Source: Aedoeadaptatus acetigenes (GTDB lineage: Bacteria; Bacillota; Clostridia; Tissierellales; Peptoniphilaceae). From it: a stretch of DNA of 64,000 nucleotides. The notes under the pieces were generated by a model. That model saw only the letters and a program-made list of their open reading frames with translations. It was not told the origin of the DNA and ran no database searches. A program made the translations under genes and the position numbers. Positions 26,335-33,868 of this stretch are shown here, in pieces. The stretch's first letter is position 1; each line of letters opens with the position of its first letter. The stretch is from positions 42,010 to 106,009 of the forward strand of contig NZ_JAOQJD010000009.1 of the NCBI RefSeq assembly GCF_025566985.1, written 5' to 3'.

Positions 26335-27192
26335 CTATTGCACAGCATCCGCAGCCGAGACGATTTCGGTGATTTCATTGGTAATCGCCGCTTGTCTGGC
26401 GCGGTTGTAATTGGTTTGCAGTTCGTCGATCATGTCGTGGGCATTGTCCGACGCATTTTCCATGGATACCCGTCGGGATCCCTGTTCCGAGGCCGCCGCC
26501 TCGATGAGGGCACCGAAGATCGCCGTCTCCACATACATGGGGATCAGGTAGTCCAGTACCGATTCGGGCGAGGGCTCGAATTCGATTTGCGTCCGAGGGG
26601 CGGGAGAATCTTCCTTGGCCTTTAAGTCCTCGGAGGGCAAAATGGAGGTGACGCCGGCTTGGTAGCTGATGGTGGAGATAAATTTCGTGTAGACGATGCG
26701 AATGGCGTCCACTTCTTTCTCTTCGTAAAGCTCCATGGCTACGGCAGCCAGATCCCGGGCGTTGGAATAGCTCGGATTTTCGCTGAGGCCCGTGTAGGCT
26801 TTCACGATGTCGTAATCGCGACGATCGAAATAGTCCTTGGCCTTGTTGCCCACCACCAACAGTTTTGATCGGCAGCCGTCCGCTTTAATGGTGCTTTCGG
26901 TCAGGCGCAGCACATTGGCGTTGTAGCCGCCGGCCAGCCCCTTGTCCGAGGTGAGCACGATGTAGAGGACGGTTTCTTTTTCCCGCTTCGCCAGAAGGGG
27001 ATGGTCCTCTCCCATAATGGAGAGAATGCCTTGAATGTCGTCGACGACGGTTTGGAAGTAAGGTCTGGTTTTGGCAAGTCGAATGCGGGCGCGACGAAGC
27101 TTGGCCGTGGAGACCATCTCCATGGCCTTGGTGATTTGCAAAATGCTGTTTATGCCTCGAATGCGCCGTTTAATTTCTCTCGTAGATGCCAT
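26335..27192 (-). CDS. atpG: F-ATPase gamma subunit
   Basis: A 285-residue central stalk. The N-terminal helix starts TREIKRRIRGINSILQITKAMEMVST, and the C-terminal helix ends NRARQAAITNEITEIVSA, the two coiled-coil arms of gamma. LTSDKGLAGGYNANV marks the Rossmann-like middle domain. It lies 9 bp after atpA. Confidence 0.96.
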   Translation of the reverse strand: MASTREIKRRIRGINSILQITKAMEMVSTAKLRRARIRLAKTRPYFQTVVDDIQGILSIMGEDHPLLAKREKETVLYIVLTSDKGLAGGYNANVLRLTESTIKADGCRSKLLVVGNKAKDYFDRRDYDIVKAYTGLSENPSYSNARDLAAVAMELYEEKEVDAIRIVYTKFISTISYQAGVTSILPSEDLKAKEDSPAPRTQIEFEPSPESVLDYLIPMYVETAIFGALIEAAASEQGSRRVSMENASDNAHDMIDELQTNYNRARQAAITNEITEIVSAADAVQ

Positions 27193-27201
27193 AAAAACCT
27201 C

Positions 27202-28701
27202 CTATCGCGTCTGTTTAAACTCGACGAGGCTTGCTTTTATCGCGTCTTCGATGGCATCGGTCATGGTCTTTTGCTCGCGCAAGTCTTTAATGAGTTCGGG
27301 ATGGTGATTTTCCACATAGAGCAGGTACTCTTCTTCGAAATTCAACACATCGTCCACTTCCACATCCAAGAGATAACCCTTGGTGACGGCGTAGAGGATC
27401 AAGACTTGATGCTCCAGCTTCATGGGACGGTATTGGGGTTGACGCAAAATGCGCATCATCCGCTCCCCTTGAGCCAGTGTCCGTTGGGTTTCCTTGTCCA
27501 GTTCGCTGCCGAATTGAGCGAAGGAGGCCAGGTCTCTGTATTGGGCCAGATCCAATTTCATGGTGGAGGACACGTTTTTAATGGCCTTCGTTTGGGCGGC
27601 GCCCCCGACCCGGGAGACGGAAAGGCCCGTGTTAATGGCCGGCCGTTGCCCCGCGAAGAACAGGTCCGTTTCCAGGAAGATTTGGCCGTCGGTAATGGAG
27701 ATGACATTGGTGGGAATGTAGGCGGAAATGTCCCCGGCTTGGGTTTCGATAATGGGCAGGGCCGTAATGGATCCGCCGCCGTATTCGTCGCTCATGCGGG
27801 CCGCCCGCTCCAATAATCTGGAGTGGAGGTAGAAGACGTCGCCGGGGAATGCTTCACGTCCCGGCGGACGACGCAAAAGAAGACTCATGGTCCGGTAGGC
27901 GACGGCGTGTTTCGACAGGTCGTCGTAGACGATGAGCACGTCTTTTCCCTGAGCCATAAATTCTTCCGCCATGGTGACCCCGGCGTAGGGGGCGATGTAT
28001 TGGATCGGCGAAAGTTCCGCCGCCGTGGCCGCCACGACGATGGTGTGATCCATGGCTCCGTGTTGTTCCAATGTGTCGACGATTTGTGCCACGGTGGAGG
28101 TCTTTTGACCGATGGCCACGTAGATACAAATGACGTCGGTGTCTTTTTGATTAATGATGGCATCGATGGCAATGGCGGTTTTGCCCGTTTGCCTGTCGCC
28201 GATGATCAGTTCCCGTTGGCCGCGGCCGATGGGGAACAGGGCGTCGATGGCCTTGGTGCCCGTTTGCAGGGGCTCGGTGACGGATTGTCTCGTAATAACC
28301 CCGGGGGCGATTTTTTCGATGGGCATGGTTTTTTCGTAGGGGTAGTCGCCTTTGCCGTCGATGGGCGCGCCCAGGGCGTTGACGACGCGGCCCAAGAGGC
28401 CTTCGCCGACGGGTACCTGCACGACTTTGCCCGTGGCCTTGACTTCGTCCCCTTCTTTAATGTCGCCGTCGCCGAGTAAGACGACGCCCACATTGTTAAC
28501 TTCCAGGTTTTGGACCATGCCGTAAATGCCGCCGGGAAATTCGATTAATTCGCCGGCCTTGGCGTCTTCCAGGCCCCAGATGCGGGCGATTCCGTCGCCG
28601 ACCTCGATGACGGTGCCCACATCTTCCATGACCAAGTCGACATTATAGTTTTTGATCTGCTCCCGTATGACGGCGCCGATCTCTTTTGATCTTAGATTCA
28701 T
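27202..28701 (-). CDS. atpA: F-ATPase alpha subunit
   Basis: A 499-residue regulatory nucleotide-binding subunit with the P-loop GDRQTGKTAIAID (about 169-181), the arginine-finger region SVSRVGGAAQ and the C-terminal helical domain. Length and start (ATG after GAGGTGAGAC) are normal. It follows atpH by 11 bp. Confidence 0.97.
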   Translation of the reverse strand: MNLRSKEIGAVIREQIKNYNVDLVMEDVGTVIEVGDGIARIWGLEDAKAGELIEFPGGIYGMVQNLEVNNVGVVLLGDGDIKEGDEVKATGKVVQVPVGEGLLGRVVNALGAPIDGKGDYPYEKTMPIEKIAPGVITRQSVTEPLQTGTKAIDALFPIGRGQRELIIGDRQTGKTAIAIDAIINQKDTDVICIYVAIGQKTSTVAQIVDTLEQHGAMDHTIVVAATAAELSPIQYIAPYAGVTMAEEFMAQGKDVLIVYDDLSKHAVAYRTMSLLLRRPPGREAFPGDVFYLHSRLLERAARMSDEYGGGSITALPIIETQAGDISAYIPTNVISITDGQIFLETDLFFAGQRPAINTGLSVSRVGGAAQTKAIKNVSSTMKLDLAQYRDLASFAQFGSELDKETQRTLAQGERMMRILRQPQYRPMKLEHQVLILYAVTKGYLLDVEVDDVLNFEEEYLLYVENHHPELIKDLREQKTMTDAIEDAIKASLVEFKQTR

Positions 28702-28712
28702 GTCTCACCTCT

Positions 28713-29243
28713 CTATGCGTTTCTTCTCAAGCTGCGCCCTAAATCCTCAAGCTGCCTCGACAGGCTGCGGTCGATGACGCCGTCTTCGGTGATGATTTTC
28801 ACGCCGCCGATTAAGCTCGGATCGATTTCGACCTTTACCTCCACTTGGCCCGGGCGGTTTTTCCCGTAGGCCTTTCGGATGGCTTCCACTTTTCCGTCGG
28901 ACAGGGGCATGGGCGCGACGACGACGATCCGCTCGATGTTTTTGGCCTCGTAGCACATGTCTTCGTAGGCGTCTAAAATGCGCACCAGGCGATTCGAGCG
29001 GCCGTGATCGGCCACGACGTAGAGCAAATTAAACAAGGGCTCGGGCAATGTGTCGCCAAACACTTTTTTAATTAGCGCGTGTTTTTGTTCCGGGCGAAGC
29101 TTCGGATGGGACAGGGCGGTGAGAAAGGCTTTGTCTTTGTATGCCTCCCGCACATCGTCCAGATAATCCAACAGATCGTCGCCGGATGCTTTCTGCACTT
29201 CATAGAGAGCGATGCTGTATTTGCTCAGGCCTTCATCATACAT
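28713..29243 (-). CDS. atpH: F-ATPase delta subunit
   Basis: A 176-residue peripheral-stalk protein with the N-terminal helical bundle (YSIALYEVQKASGDD, LRPEQKHALIKKVFG) and the C-terminal PSLIGGVKIITEDGVIDRS segment typical of OSCP/delta. It overlaps atpF by 8 bases. Confidence 0.94.
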   Translation of the reverse strand: MYDEGLSKYSIALYEVQKASGDDLLDYLDDVREAYKDKAFLTALSHPKLRPEQKHALIKKVFGDTLPEPLFNLLYVVADHGRSNRLVRILDAYEDMCYEAKNIERIVVVAPMPLSDGKVEAIRKAYGKNRPGQVEVKVEIDPSLIGGVKIITEDGVIDRSLSRQLEDLGRSLRRNA

Positions 29244-29736
29244 GGTTCTTCTCCAAGTCTTCGATGAGGCCGTCTACCAATGCGTCTTGATTTTTTGCGT
29301 CAATATTGTCTTGCAGCAGTTTTTCCGCGATCATCACGGCGAGATCGGCGGTTTCTTCGCGCACGTCTTTTAAGGCTTGGGCCTTTTCCAGGGCGATGTC
29401 TTTTTCCGCCTTGTCGATGATCTTTGCCGCGTGGGCCTTGGCTTCTTCCTCGGCGGATTTTTCCAGATCGCGGCCCCGTTCTCTGGAGGCTTCGATGATT
29501 TCAGCCCCCTCTTTGCGGGCCTGCTGTAATTTATCCTTGTATTTGTCGCGAAGCGCTTCCGCTTCATGCAACAGTTCCTCCGCCTCTTCAATTTCGGAGA
29601 CGACACTGTTTTGCCTTTTTGTCAAAAATTCGTTCATCGGCTTATAGACAAAGTGGCGAATGACGAGAAACAGGATAAGTGTGGCGCCCCATTGTGCCAA
29701 CACATTCCACATGTCCGGCACGACAAAAATTTCCAT
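29236..29736 (-). CDS. atpF: F-ATPase b subunit
   Basis: A 166-residue subunit with one N-terminal membrane helix (WGATLILFLVIRHFVYKPM) and then a long charged coiled coil rich in Glu, Lys and Ala that forms the peripheral stalk. The ATG follows AAAGGAGTTGTCCCT. Confidence 0.95.
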   Translation of the reverse strand: MEIFVVPDMWNVLAQWGATLILFLVIRHFVYKPMNEFLTKRQNSVVSEIEEAEELLHEAEALRDKYKDKLQQARKEGAEIIEASRERGRDLEKSAEEEAKAHAAKIIDKAEKDIALEKAQALKDVREETADLAVMIAEKLLQDNIDAKNQDALVDGLIEDLEKNHV

Positions 29737-29770
29737 AGGGACAACTCCTTTCGGTTCTCTGCGCCTTTAA

Positions 29771-30028
29771 TCAGCCTAATAAGGGTTTTACGAATAATAA
29801 GATAATAGCGATAACCAGACCGTAAATACCCGTGGTTTCCGCAACGGCTTGACCGAGGAGCATGGTTTGTACGATGTCCGCTTTCGCTTCCGGTTGACGT
29901 CCTACGGCAGCTGCCGCCTGACCTGCCGCATACCCTTGACCGATCCCGGGGCCGATCCCTGCGATAACTGCTAAACCGGCGCCGATGGCCGAGCAACCTA
30001 AGATGAACGCTTCACTGGTGATTTGCAT
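29771..30028 (-). CDS. atpE: F-ATPase c subunit with Na+-binding residue set
   Basis: An 85-residue two-helix hairpin of the membrane rotor. The ligands known from the Ilyobacter tartaricus Na+ rotor are all present at matching positions: Gln31, Val62, Glu64, Thr65 (Ser in Ilyobacter), Thr66 and Tyr69. H+-type c subunits usually lack the Gln, Ser/Thr and Tyr. The polar loop is GRQPEAK. ATG at 30028 after GGAGGAAAACACT; an upstream in-frame ATG would add seven residues but has no ribosome site. Confidence 0.95.
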   Translation of the reverse strand: MQITSEAFILGCSAIGAGLAVIAGIGPGIGQGYAAGQAAAAVGRQPEAKADIVQTMLLGQAVAETTGIYGLVIAIILLFVKPLLG

Positions 30029-30058
30029 AGTGTTTTCCTCCCTATACACTTTCTATGG

Positions 30059-30784
30059 TTACGACTGCTTTTTTGCTTTTCTCTCTGCGATTTCTTCCGG
30101 AGACGCCATGTCCGAGTTAATGTAGGTCATGGACAGCATGAGGAAGATAAAGGTTTGCAACACGCCGCTGAATACGTCGAAATAGCCGTGTAGGGGCCAC
30201 GCGACGAGGGGAATGATGAATTTTGAGATCAAACCTAATCCCTGATAGACCAGACTCATGATTAACATGCCGCTTAATATGTTGCCGAACAAACGGAAAC
30301 TGAGAGAGACGGGATTGGCCAGCTCTCCTAAAATATTAATGGGCGTTAAGATGGCGATGGGCTCGGCGTATTGCTTTAAGTAGCCTCCGATCCCCTTGGT
30401 CTTGACGGAGAAGAAGTGGATCATGGCAAAGGTAATTAAAGCGAGTGCCAGGGTGACATTGTAGTCGCTTGTCGGCGGTACAAAGCCCAAAAGCCCGGAC
30501 AGATTGGCGCATACTAAAAACGCGCCCAAGGAGAGCATGTAGGGCGCAAACCCCATGTTGTGCTCGCCCATGGTCTGCACGGTCAGATTGTTGATCGCCT
30601 CGACAGCGATCTCGACGATGTGCAGAAGTCCCGTGGGCTTTTCCTTGAAATCGGCTTTTTTGATTTTCGAGTGAATATACAAGCTGAGAATCCCGAGCAC
30701 GATCACGATGACGAAGGTCGTGAACAGGGATTCGTGGAGCCATATGGTCTTATCACCTGCGTGAAAGACGATGCCTCGTTTCAA
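30059..30784 (-). CDS. atpB: F-ATPase a subunit
   Basis: A 241-residue membrane stator with about five helices. The essential Arg lies in LSFRLFGNILSGM (about 159-171), and the two half-channel helices carry polar residues. The N-terminus KTIWLHESLF fits the family. It overlaps the subunit I gene by four bases (ATGA). Confidence 0.95.
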   Translation of the reverse strand: MKRGIVFHAGDKTIWLHESLFTTFVIVIVLGILSLYIHSKIKKADFKEKPTGLLHIVEIAVEAINNLTVQTMGEHNMGFAPYMLSLGAFLVCANLSGLLGFVPPTSDYNVTLALALITFAMIHFFSVKTKGIGGYLKQYAEPIAILTPINILGELANPVSLSFRLFGNILSGMLIMSLVYQGLGLISKFIIPLVAWPLHGYFDVFSGVLQTFIFLMLSMTYINSDMASPEEIAERKAKKQS

Positions 30785-31167
30785 AAGCCCCCTCCTTTCT
30801 TACTGCGAAGATAGTCGAACATGTTTCTAAAGAGTATCACGTACTTGACGGATAATAGACCGAAAAACGTCCCCACAAGGCTCAAATACTCCGCCTTGGC
30901 CGCCACCACCAAGACGGTAGCGTAGAGGGCGAAGCGAAACAGGTAGTGCATACCCGCGTAGCGCGACGCCTGCGCCTCGGATTTGTCCACGGCGCGGAGC
31001 AAGGTAAAGTACATGAGCTTAAACATGGCCATGGCAATCAGCGAGCCGAAGATCCAGCCCAAAACAGCGGGCTTCGGGTCTTTTAAGGCCATAAGAAGCA
31101 CCCCCGAGACCACGAGCGTAAGCCCTGCGGTGAGGGCGATGTATTCGTTGGTGAAACGATCTTTCAT
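30781..31167 (-). CDS. atpI: ATP synthase subunit I-like membrane protein
   Basis: A 128-residue protein with four hydrophobic helices (TAGLTLVVSGVLLMAL, AVLGWIFGSLIAMAMF and two more). By position and pattern it is the AtpI-type assembly factor that helps c-ring formation. The ATG at 31167 overlaps the upstream stop as ATGA; an in-frame extension into the upstream gene is basic and non-homologous. Confidence 0.8.
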   Translation of the reverse strand: MKDRFTNEYIALTAGLTLVVSGVLLMALKDPKPAVLGWIFGSLIAMAMFKLMYFTLLRAVDKSEAQASRYAGMHYLFRFALYATVLVVAAKAEYLSLVGTFFGLLSVKYVILFRNMFDYLRSKKGGGF

Positions 31168-31364
31168 AGCTTCTTGCCCAAGCGAAGGATGTTCATGACG
31201 CCGGCGGCGATGCCCAGAAGGGTGAGAAGCAGAAGAAACAATCCGCTTCCGCCCGTTTTTTTGTCTAACCACGCACCGAGCAGCATGCACCCCAATATGG
31301 GCAGAAGGACATTCAGTCCCACCTGCGTAATTAAGGCCAAGCCGGTGTAAGGCGACTTTTTCAC
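31164..31364 (-). CDS. AtpZ/AtpI-family small membrane protein
   Basis: A 66-residue two-helix protein ending LLGIAAGVMNILRLGKKL, with GAWLDKKTGGSG between the helices, the loop of the AtpZ family, proposed to import Mg2+ or Ca2+ with AtpI for the F-ATPase. A GTG at 31364 is chosen because GGGAGGTGGTGTCC precedes it. First gene of the atp operon. Confidence 0.8.
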   Translation of the reverse strand: MKKSPYTGLALITQVGLNVLLPILGCMLLGAWLDKKTGGSGLFLLLLTLLGIAAGVMNILRLGKKL

Positions 31365-31395
31365 GGACACCACCTCCCTTTTCTGTCTATTCCCT

Positions 31396-31424
31396 ATTTT
31401 ATCGGATCCCCATGTTCTATTCAA
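31396..31424 (-). promoter_or_regulatory. Promoter of the ATP synthase operon
   Basis: On the minus strand TTGAAT, exactly 17 bp, TAAAAT, about 32 bases before the GTG start at 31364. Confidence 0.75.
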
Positions 31425-31458
31425 TCTATTTACCCCGTTTGCGGGAATTTTTAAACGA

Positions 31459-32697
31459 TTATCGAAAGACCGGATGGGGCAAAGTGATCACATCTTGGGT
31501 ATGAATGGGCATTTTCGTATCGTTCAGGAGCCCTAAAAAAGTTATTGCCTCTTCCCCGTAGCGCCGACGAATTGTATAAATGGCCCGGTCCAAATCCTCT
31601 TCTTTTTTCTTTTTTTCGTAATCTGAGAAAAAATCCGTCTGCACCGCCGCCTTGCTCGGCACGAGATTCGTGGCCCGAAGGGTCACGGCGCGAATGAGGC
31701 GAGCGGGATCCACCTTCTCCGTGTAAAGATCGAAGGCGCTGTCTCGAAGCAAAAAAGAAGAGGCGCCGTCGGTGGGGAGCATGCGCCGAAAGGTCATGCT
31801 TCTTAAATCTTTATCCCGCAAATGGATCTCGATGCCCCGGGCCATGAGCTCCCCTTCCCTGAGCCTGCGCGCCACGTTCAGAGCGAGAATCTGAAAGATC
31901 CGCCGCACCTCCACGGGGCTCTTTAAATCTTCCCGAAGGGTAATGCCGTTGCCCACGCTCTTTACGGGCAGAAGGTCGTCTCGGTCCCGCACCGGATCTT
32001 CCTCCATGCCCCGGGCCTTTTTCCAAAGCTTCTCGCCGTTGATCCCGAGGCGGCTTTTCAAAAGGGCGACATCCGCCTGAGCCAAATCCCCCAAGGTGTG
32101 GATCCCCACGGCCCGCAGCTTCTCCTTCGTCTTGCTGCCGATGCCGATCATGGCGTCGGTGGGAAGGGGATAGACCTTCCTCGCCACGTCTTCCTCGGCG
32201 ATGACCGTCACGGCATCGGGCTTTTTCATGTCGCTTCCCAGCTTCGCGAAAGTCTTTGTAAAGCTCACGCCTACGGAAACCGTAATGCCCAGTTCTTTTT
32301 TCATGCGCCGGCGAATGGCGTGGGCGATGGCCTCGCCTGTGCCGAAGAGATGCACGCTCCCCGTCACATCCAGCCAACACTCGTCCAGGCCGAAGGGCTC
32401 CACCTGATTGGTGTAGTCGTAGTAAATGGCCCGGGCCCTTCTGGAAAAATCCAAATACACCTCGTAGTGGGGCGCCACCACGACGAGGTTCGGGCATTTG
32501 TTTTTCGCCTGCCACAAAGCCTCGCCGGTTTTGATGCCCATGGCCTTGGCCTCCATGGACTTGGCCAGGACGATGCCGTGGCGATCTTCCACGGAGCCCC
32601 CCACGACCAGGGCCTTGCCCCGGAGGTCCGGGTTTCTCTGAATTTCAATGGAGGCATAGCAATTGTTCATATCCGAATGTAAAATAACCCGTTTCAT
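31459..32697 (-). CDS. dinB: Y-family DNA polymerase (DinB/Pol IV type)
   Basis: A 412-residue translesion polymerase. The metal ligands are Asp9 in HSDMNNCYAS and the Asp-Glu pair in GLDECWLDV (about 100-108). Tyr14 is at the steric-gate position, and a Cys replaces the usual Phe before it. Fingers, thumb with helix-hairpin-helix (GIGSKTKEKLRAVGIHTLGDL) and little finger follow. No clear C-terminal beta-clamp peptide beyond QTDFF (about 340), which could serve. ATG at 32697 after AAGGATCGCC; the longer frame reads through its own promoter. Divergent from an XRE/ImmA pair that probably controls it. Confidence 0.92.
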   Translation of the reverse strand: MKRVILHSDMNNCYASIEIQRNPDLRGKALVVGGSVEDRHGIVLAKSMEAKAMGIKTGEALWQAKNKCPNLVVVAPHYEVYLDFSRRARAIYYDYTNQVEPFGLDECWLDVTGSVHLFGTGEAIAHAIRRRMKKELGITVSVGVSFTKTFAKLGSDMKKPDAVTVIAEEDVARKVYPLPTDAMIGIGSKTKEKLRAVGIHTLGDLAQADVALLKSRLGINGEKLWKKARGMEEDPVRDRDDLLPVKSVGNGITLREDLKSPVEVRRIFQILALNVARRLREGELMARGIEIHLRDKDLRSMTFRRMLPTDGASSFLLRDSAFDLYTEKVDPARLIRAVTLRATNLVPSKAAVQTDFFSDYEKKKKEEDLDRAIYTIRRRYGEEAITFLGLLNDTKMPIHTQDVITLPHPVFR

Positions 32698-32767
32698 GGC
32701 GATCCTTTCTTGACAAAAGGCGCAATTCATTTTATGATTTACGCAATTCGATTTCCTATTTGTCTCC

Positions 32768-32796
32768 ATAATACGAAATTCGATTGCATATTTCAA
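32768..32796 (-). promoter_or_regulatory. dinB promoter
   Basis: On the minus strand TTGAAA, 17 bp, TATTAT, 70 bases before the ATG. The spacer is almost entirely the operator-like dyad at 32774-32788, so a bound repressor would block polymerase. Confidence 0.75.
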
Positions 32797-32813
32797 GGTT
32801 GTTTTTCCATATA
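32784..32813 (+). promoter_or_regulatory. Candidate promoter of the XRE/ImmA pair
   Basis: TTGCAT, 18 bp, CATATA on the plus strand. The perfect dyad at 32816-32830 lies just past the -10, over the expected start point, which would give autorepression. Confidence 0.5.
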
Positions 32814-32852
32814 CACGCAATTTAATTGCGCACAAACCATTCGAGGTGACCC

Positions 32853-33266
32853 ATGACATTCGGAAAAAAAATAAAAACCCTGCGCAAGGAGCGAGGCATG
32901 ACACAAAAAGATTTGGCCGAGGCTCTAGGCCTTTCTTTGCGCACCATATCCAATTACGAAACCGGCGGCCTGCGCCCCCGCCACGACGCCACCTACGACG
33001 CCCTGGCCGCCCTCTTCCACGTGCCCAAAACCTATTTCTTTACGGAAGAAGACGCCTTTATCTCTGCGGCCGAGGCCCGCTGGGGAAAAAGCGGCGCCGA
33101 CGACGCCCGTGAATTGGTGGACGGGGTCATCGGGCTCTTTGCCGGCGGCCGCTTGGACGAAGAGGACAAGCAGGCGGTGTTTGAGGCCATACAGGAAGCC
33201 TATTTCCGCGCGAAGCTGGAGAACGAATCGAAGAAGGCGGGCGACCCTTATGAACAAGACGAGTAA
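32853..33266 (+). CDS. XRE-family transcriptional repressor (ImmR/DdrO-like)
   Basis: A 137-residue protein. Residues 1-65 are a helix-turn-helix of the lambda-Cro type (GMTQKDLAEALGLSLRTISNYETG). The rest is an acidic helical domain (ADDARELVDGVIGLFAGG, EEDKQAVFEAIQEAYF) that probably dimerises. ATG after GAGGTGACCC. The next gene, overlapping by 17 bases, encodes an ImmA/IrrE protease; in ICEBs1 ImmA cleaves ImmR, and in Deinococcus IrrE cleaves the repressor DdrO. The likely targets here are its own promoter and dinB. Confidence 0.88.
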   Translation: MTFGKKIKTLRKERGMTQKDLAEALGLSLRTISNYETGGLRPRHDATYDALAALFHVPKTYFFTEEDAFISAAEARWGKSGADDARELVDGVIGLFAGGRLDEEDKQAVFEAIQEAYFRAKLENESKKAGDPYEQDE

Positions 33267-33804
33267 TCGCTACCGCCACCTTTACGACGATGCCAATCGC
33301 CTGCGGGCCCGCTACGGCGCAGATCCCAAGGCGGTGCTGGAGGCCCTGGGCGTAGGCCTCGTGGCCATGGCCACCTCCACAAAGCTCCTCGGGATGTACA
33401 AAACGGTGTTGAACAAGCCCTTCGTCTTTTACAACGACCGCATGCCGACGCCGATTCAGCGCATGGTCCTGGCCCACGAGCTGGGCCACCACCTCTACCA
33501 CAGAAACCACGCCGAGGCCGATGCCCTCATCGAATACACCCTCTTCCACTTAACCGACGCCATGGAGCTTGAGGCCAATATCTTCTCCGCCCACTTCCTC
33601 CTGGAAGACGAGGCCGTTTACGCCATGGCGCGGGCGGGCTACTCCTACATGGACATGGCCCGAGCCTTTTCCGTGGACGTGAACCTCATGATCTTTAAGC
33701 TCAACGAAATGCAGCGCATGGGCTACGATCTGCCGCCCCTGGATCCGGCAGACAATCAGTTTTACAGAAAAATCGACGGACGCAAGCTTCCCGACGATTT
33801 GTAA
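33250..33804 (+). CDS. ImmA/IrrE-family metallopeptidase
   Basis: A 184-residue zinc protease candidate with VLAHELGHHLYH (about 74-85, HExxH) and the downstream third-ligand motif MELEANIFSAHFLL (about 107-120). Proteins of this family inactivate a cognate XRE repressor by cleavage when DNA damage is sensed. The ATG at 33250 overlaps the end of the repressor gene, so translation is coupled. No integrase or other mobile-element gene is near, which separates it from ICE or phage immunity modules. A longer in-frame start inside the repressor gene is rejected. Confidence 0.88.
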   Translation: MNKTSNRYRHLYDDANRLRARYGADPKAVLEALGVGLVAMATSTKLLGMYKTVLNKPFVFYNDRMPTPIQRMVLAHELGHHLYHRNHAEADALIEYTLFHLTDAMELEANIFSAHFLLEDEAVYAMARAGYSYMDMARAFSVDVNLMIFKLNEMQRMGYDLPPLDPADNQFYRKIDGRKLPDDL

Positions 33805-33868
33805 CGGGATTAACACCCACAGAAAATCCCTTTTCCAGTACAATGGAAGAAAGAAAGAGGTGTTTCCT

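Larger units (their letters stand above)
32721..32830. promoter_or_regulatory. Four operator-like CGCAATT dyads between dinB and the XRE gene
   Basis: A perfect palindrome CGCAATT-T-AATTGCG lies at 32816-32830. Degenerate relatives start at 32774 (CGAAATT-C-GATTGCA), 32742 (CGCAATT-C-GATTTCC) and 32721 (CGCAATT-C, right arm poor). Their centres are at about 32728, 32749, 32781 and 32823, spaced 21, 32 and 42 bp, close to 2, 3 and 4 helical turns. One site fills the dinB -35/-10 spacer, one lies at the XRE-gene start point, and two lie in the dinB leader. They do not match the Bacillota LexA box. The XRE protein encoded next is the natural binder (inference). Confidence 0.7.

Noticed and set aside
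31425..31458. Possible terminator CCCG-CAAA-CGGG after dinB
   Set aside because: Short 4-bp stem and no T run on the minus strand; dinB may read into the atp operon or end further on.
32721..32830. LexA/SOS box at dinB
   Set aside because: The sites are CGCAATT/AATTGCG dyads and do not match the CGAAC-N4-GTTCG consensus of Bacillota LexA.
32698..32904. 69-codon N-terminal extension of dinB
   Set aside because: It crosses the dinB promoter and operators; the ATG at 32697 begins exactly at the family N-terminus.
32853..33804. Integrated element (ICE or prophage) marked by the ImmR/ImmA-like pair
   Set aside because: No integrase, relaxase, attachment repeats or phage genes are seen; neighbours are dinB, the atp operon and a surface-protein gene.
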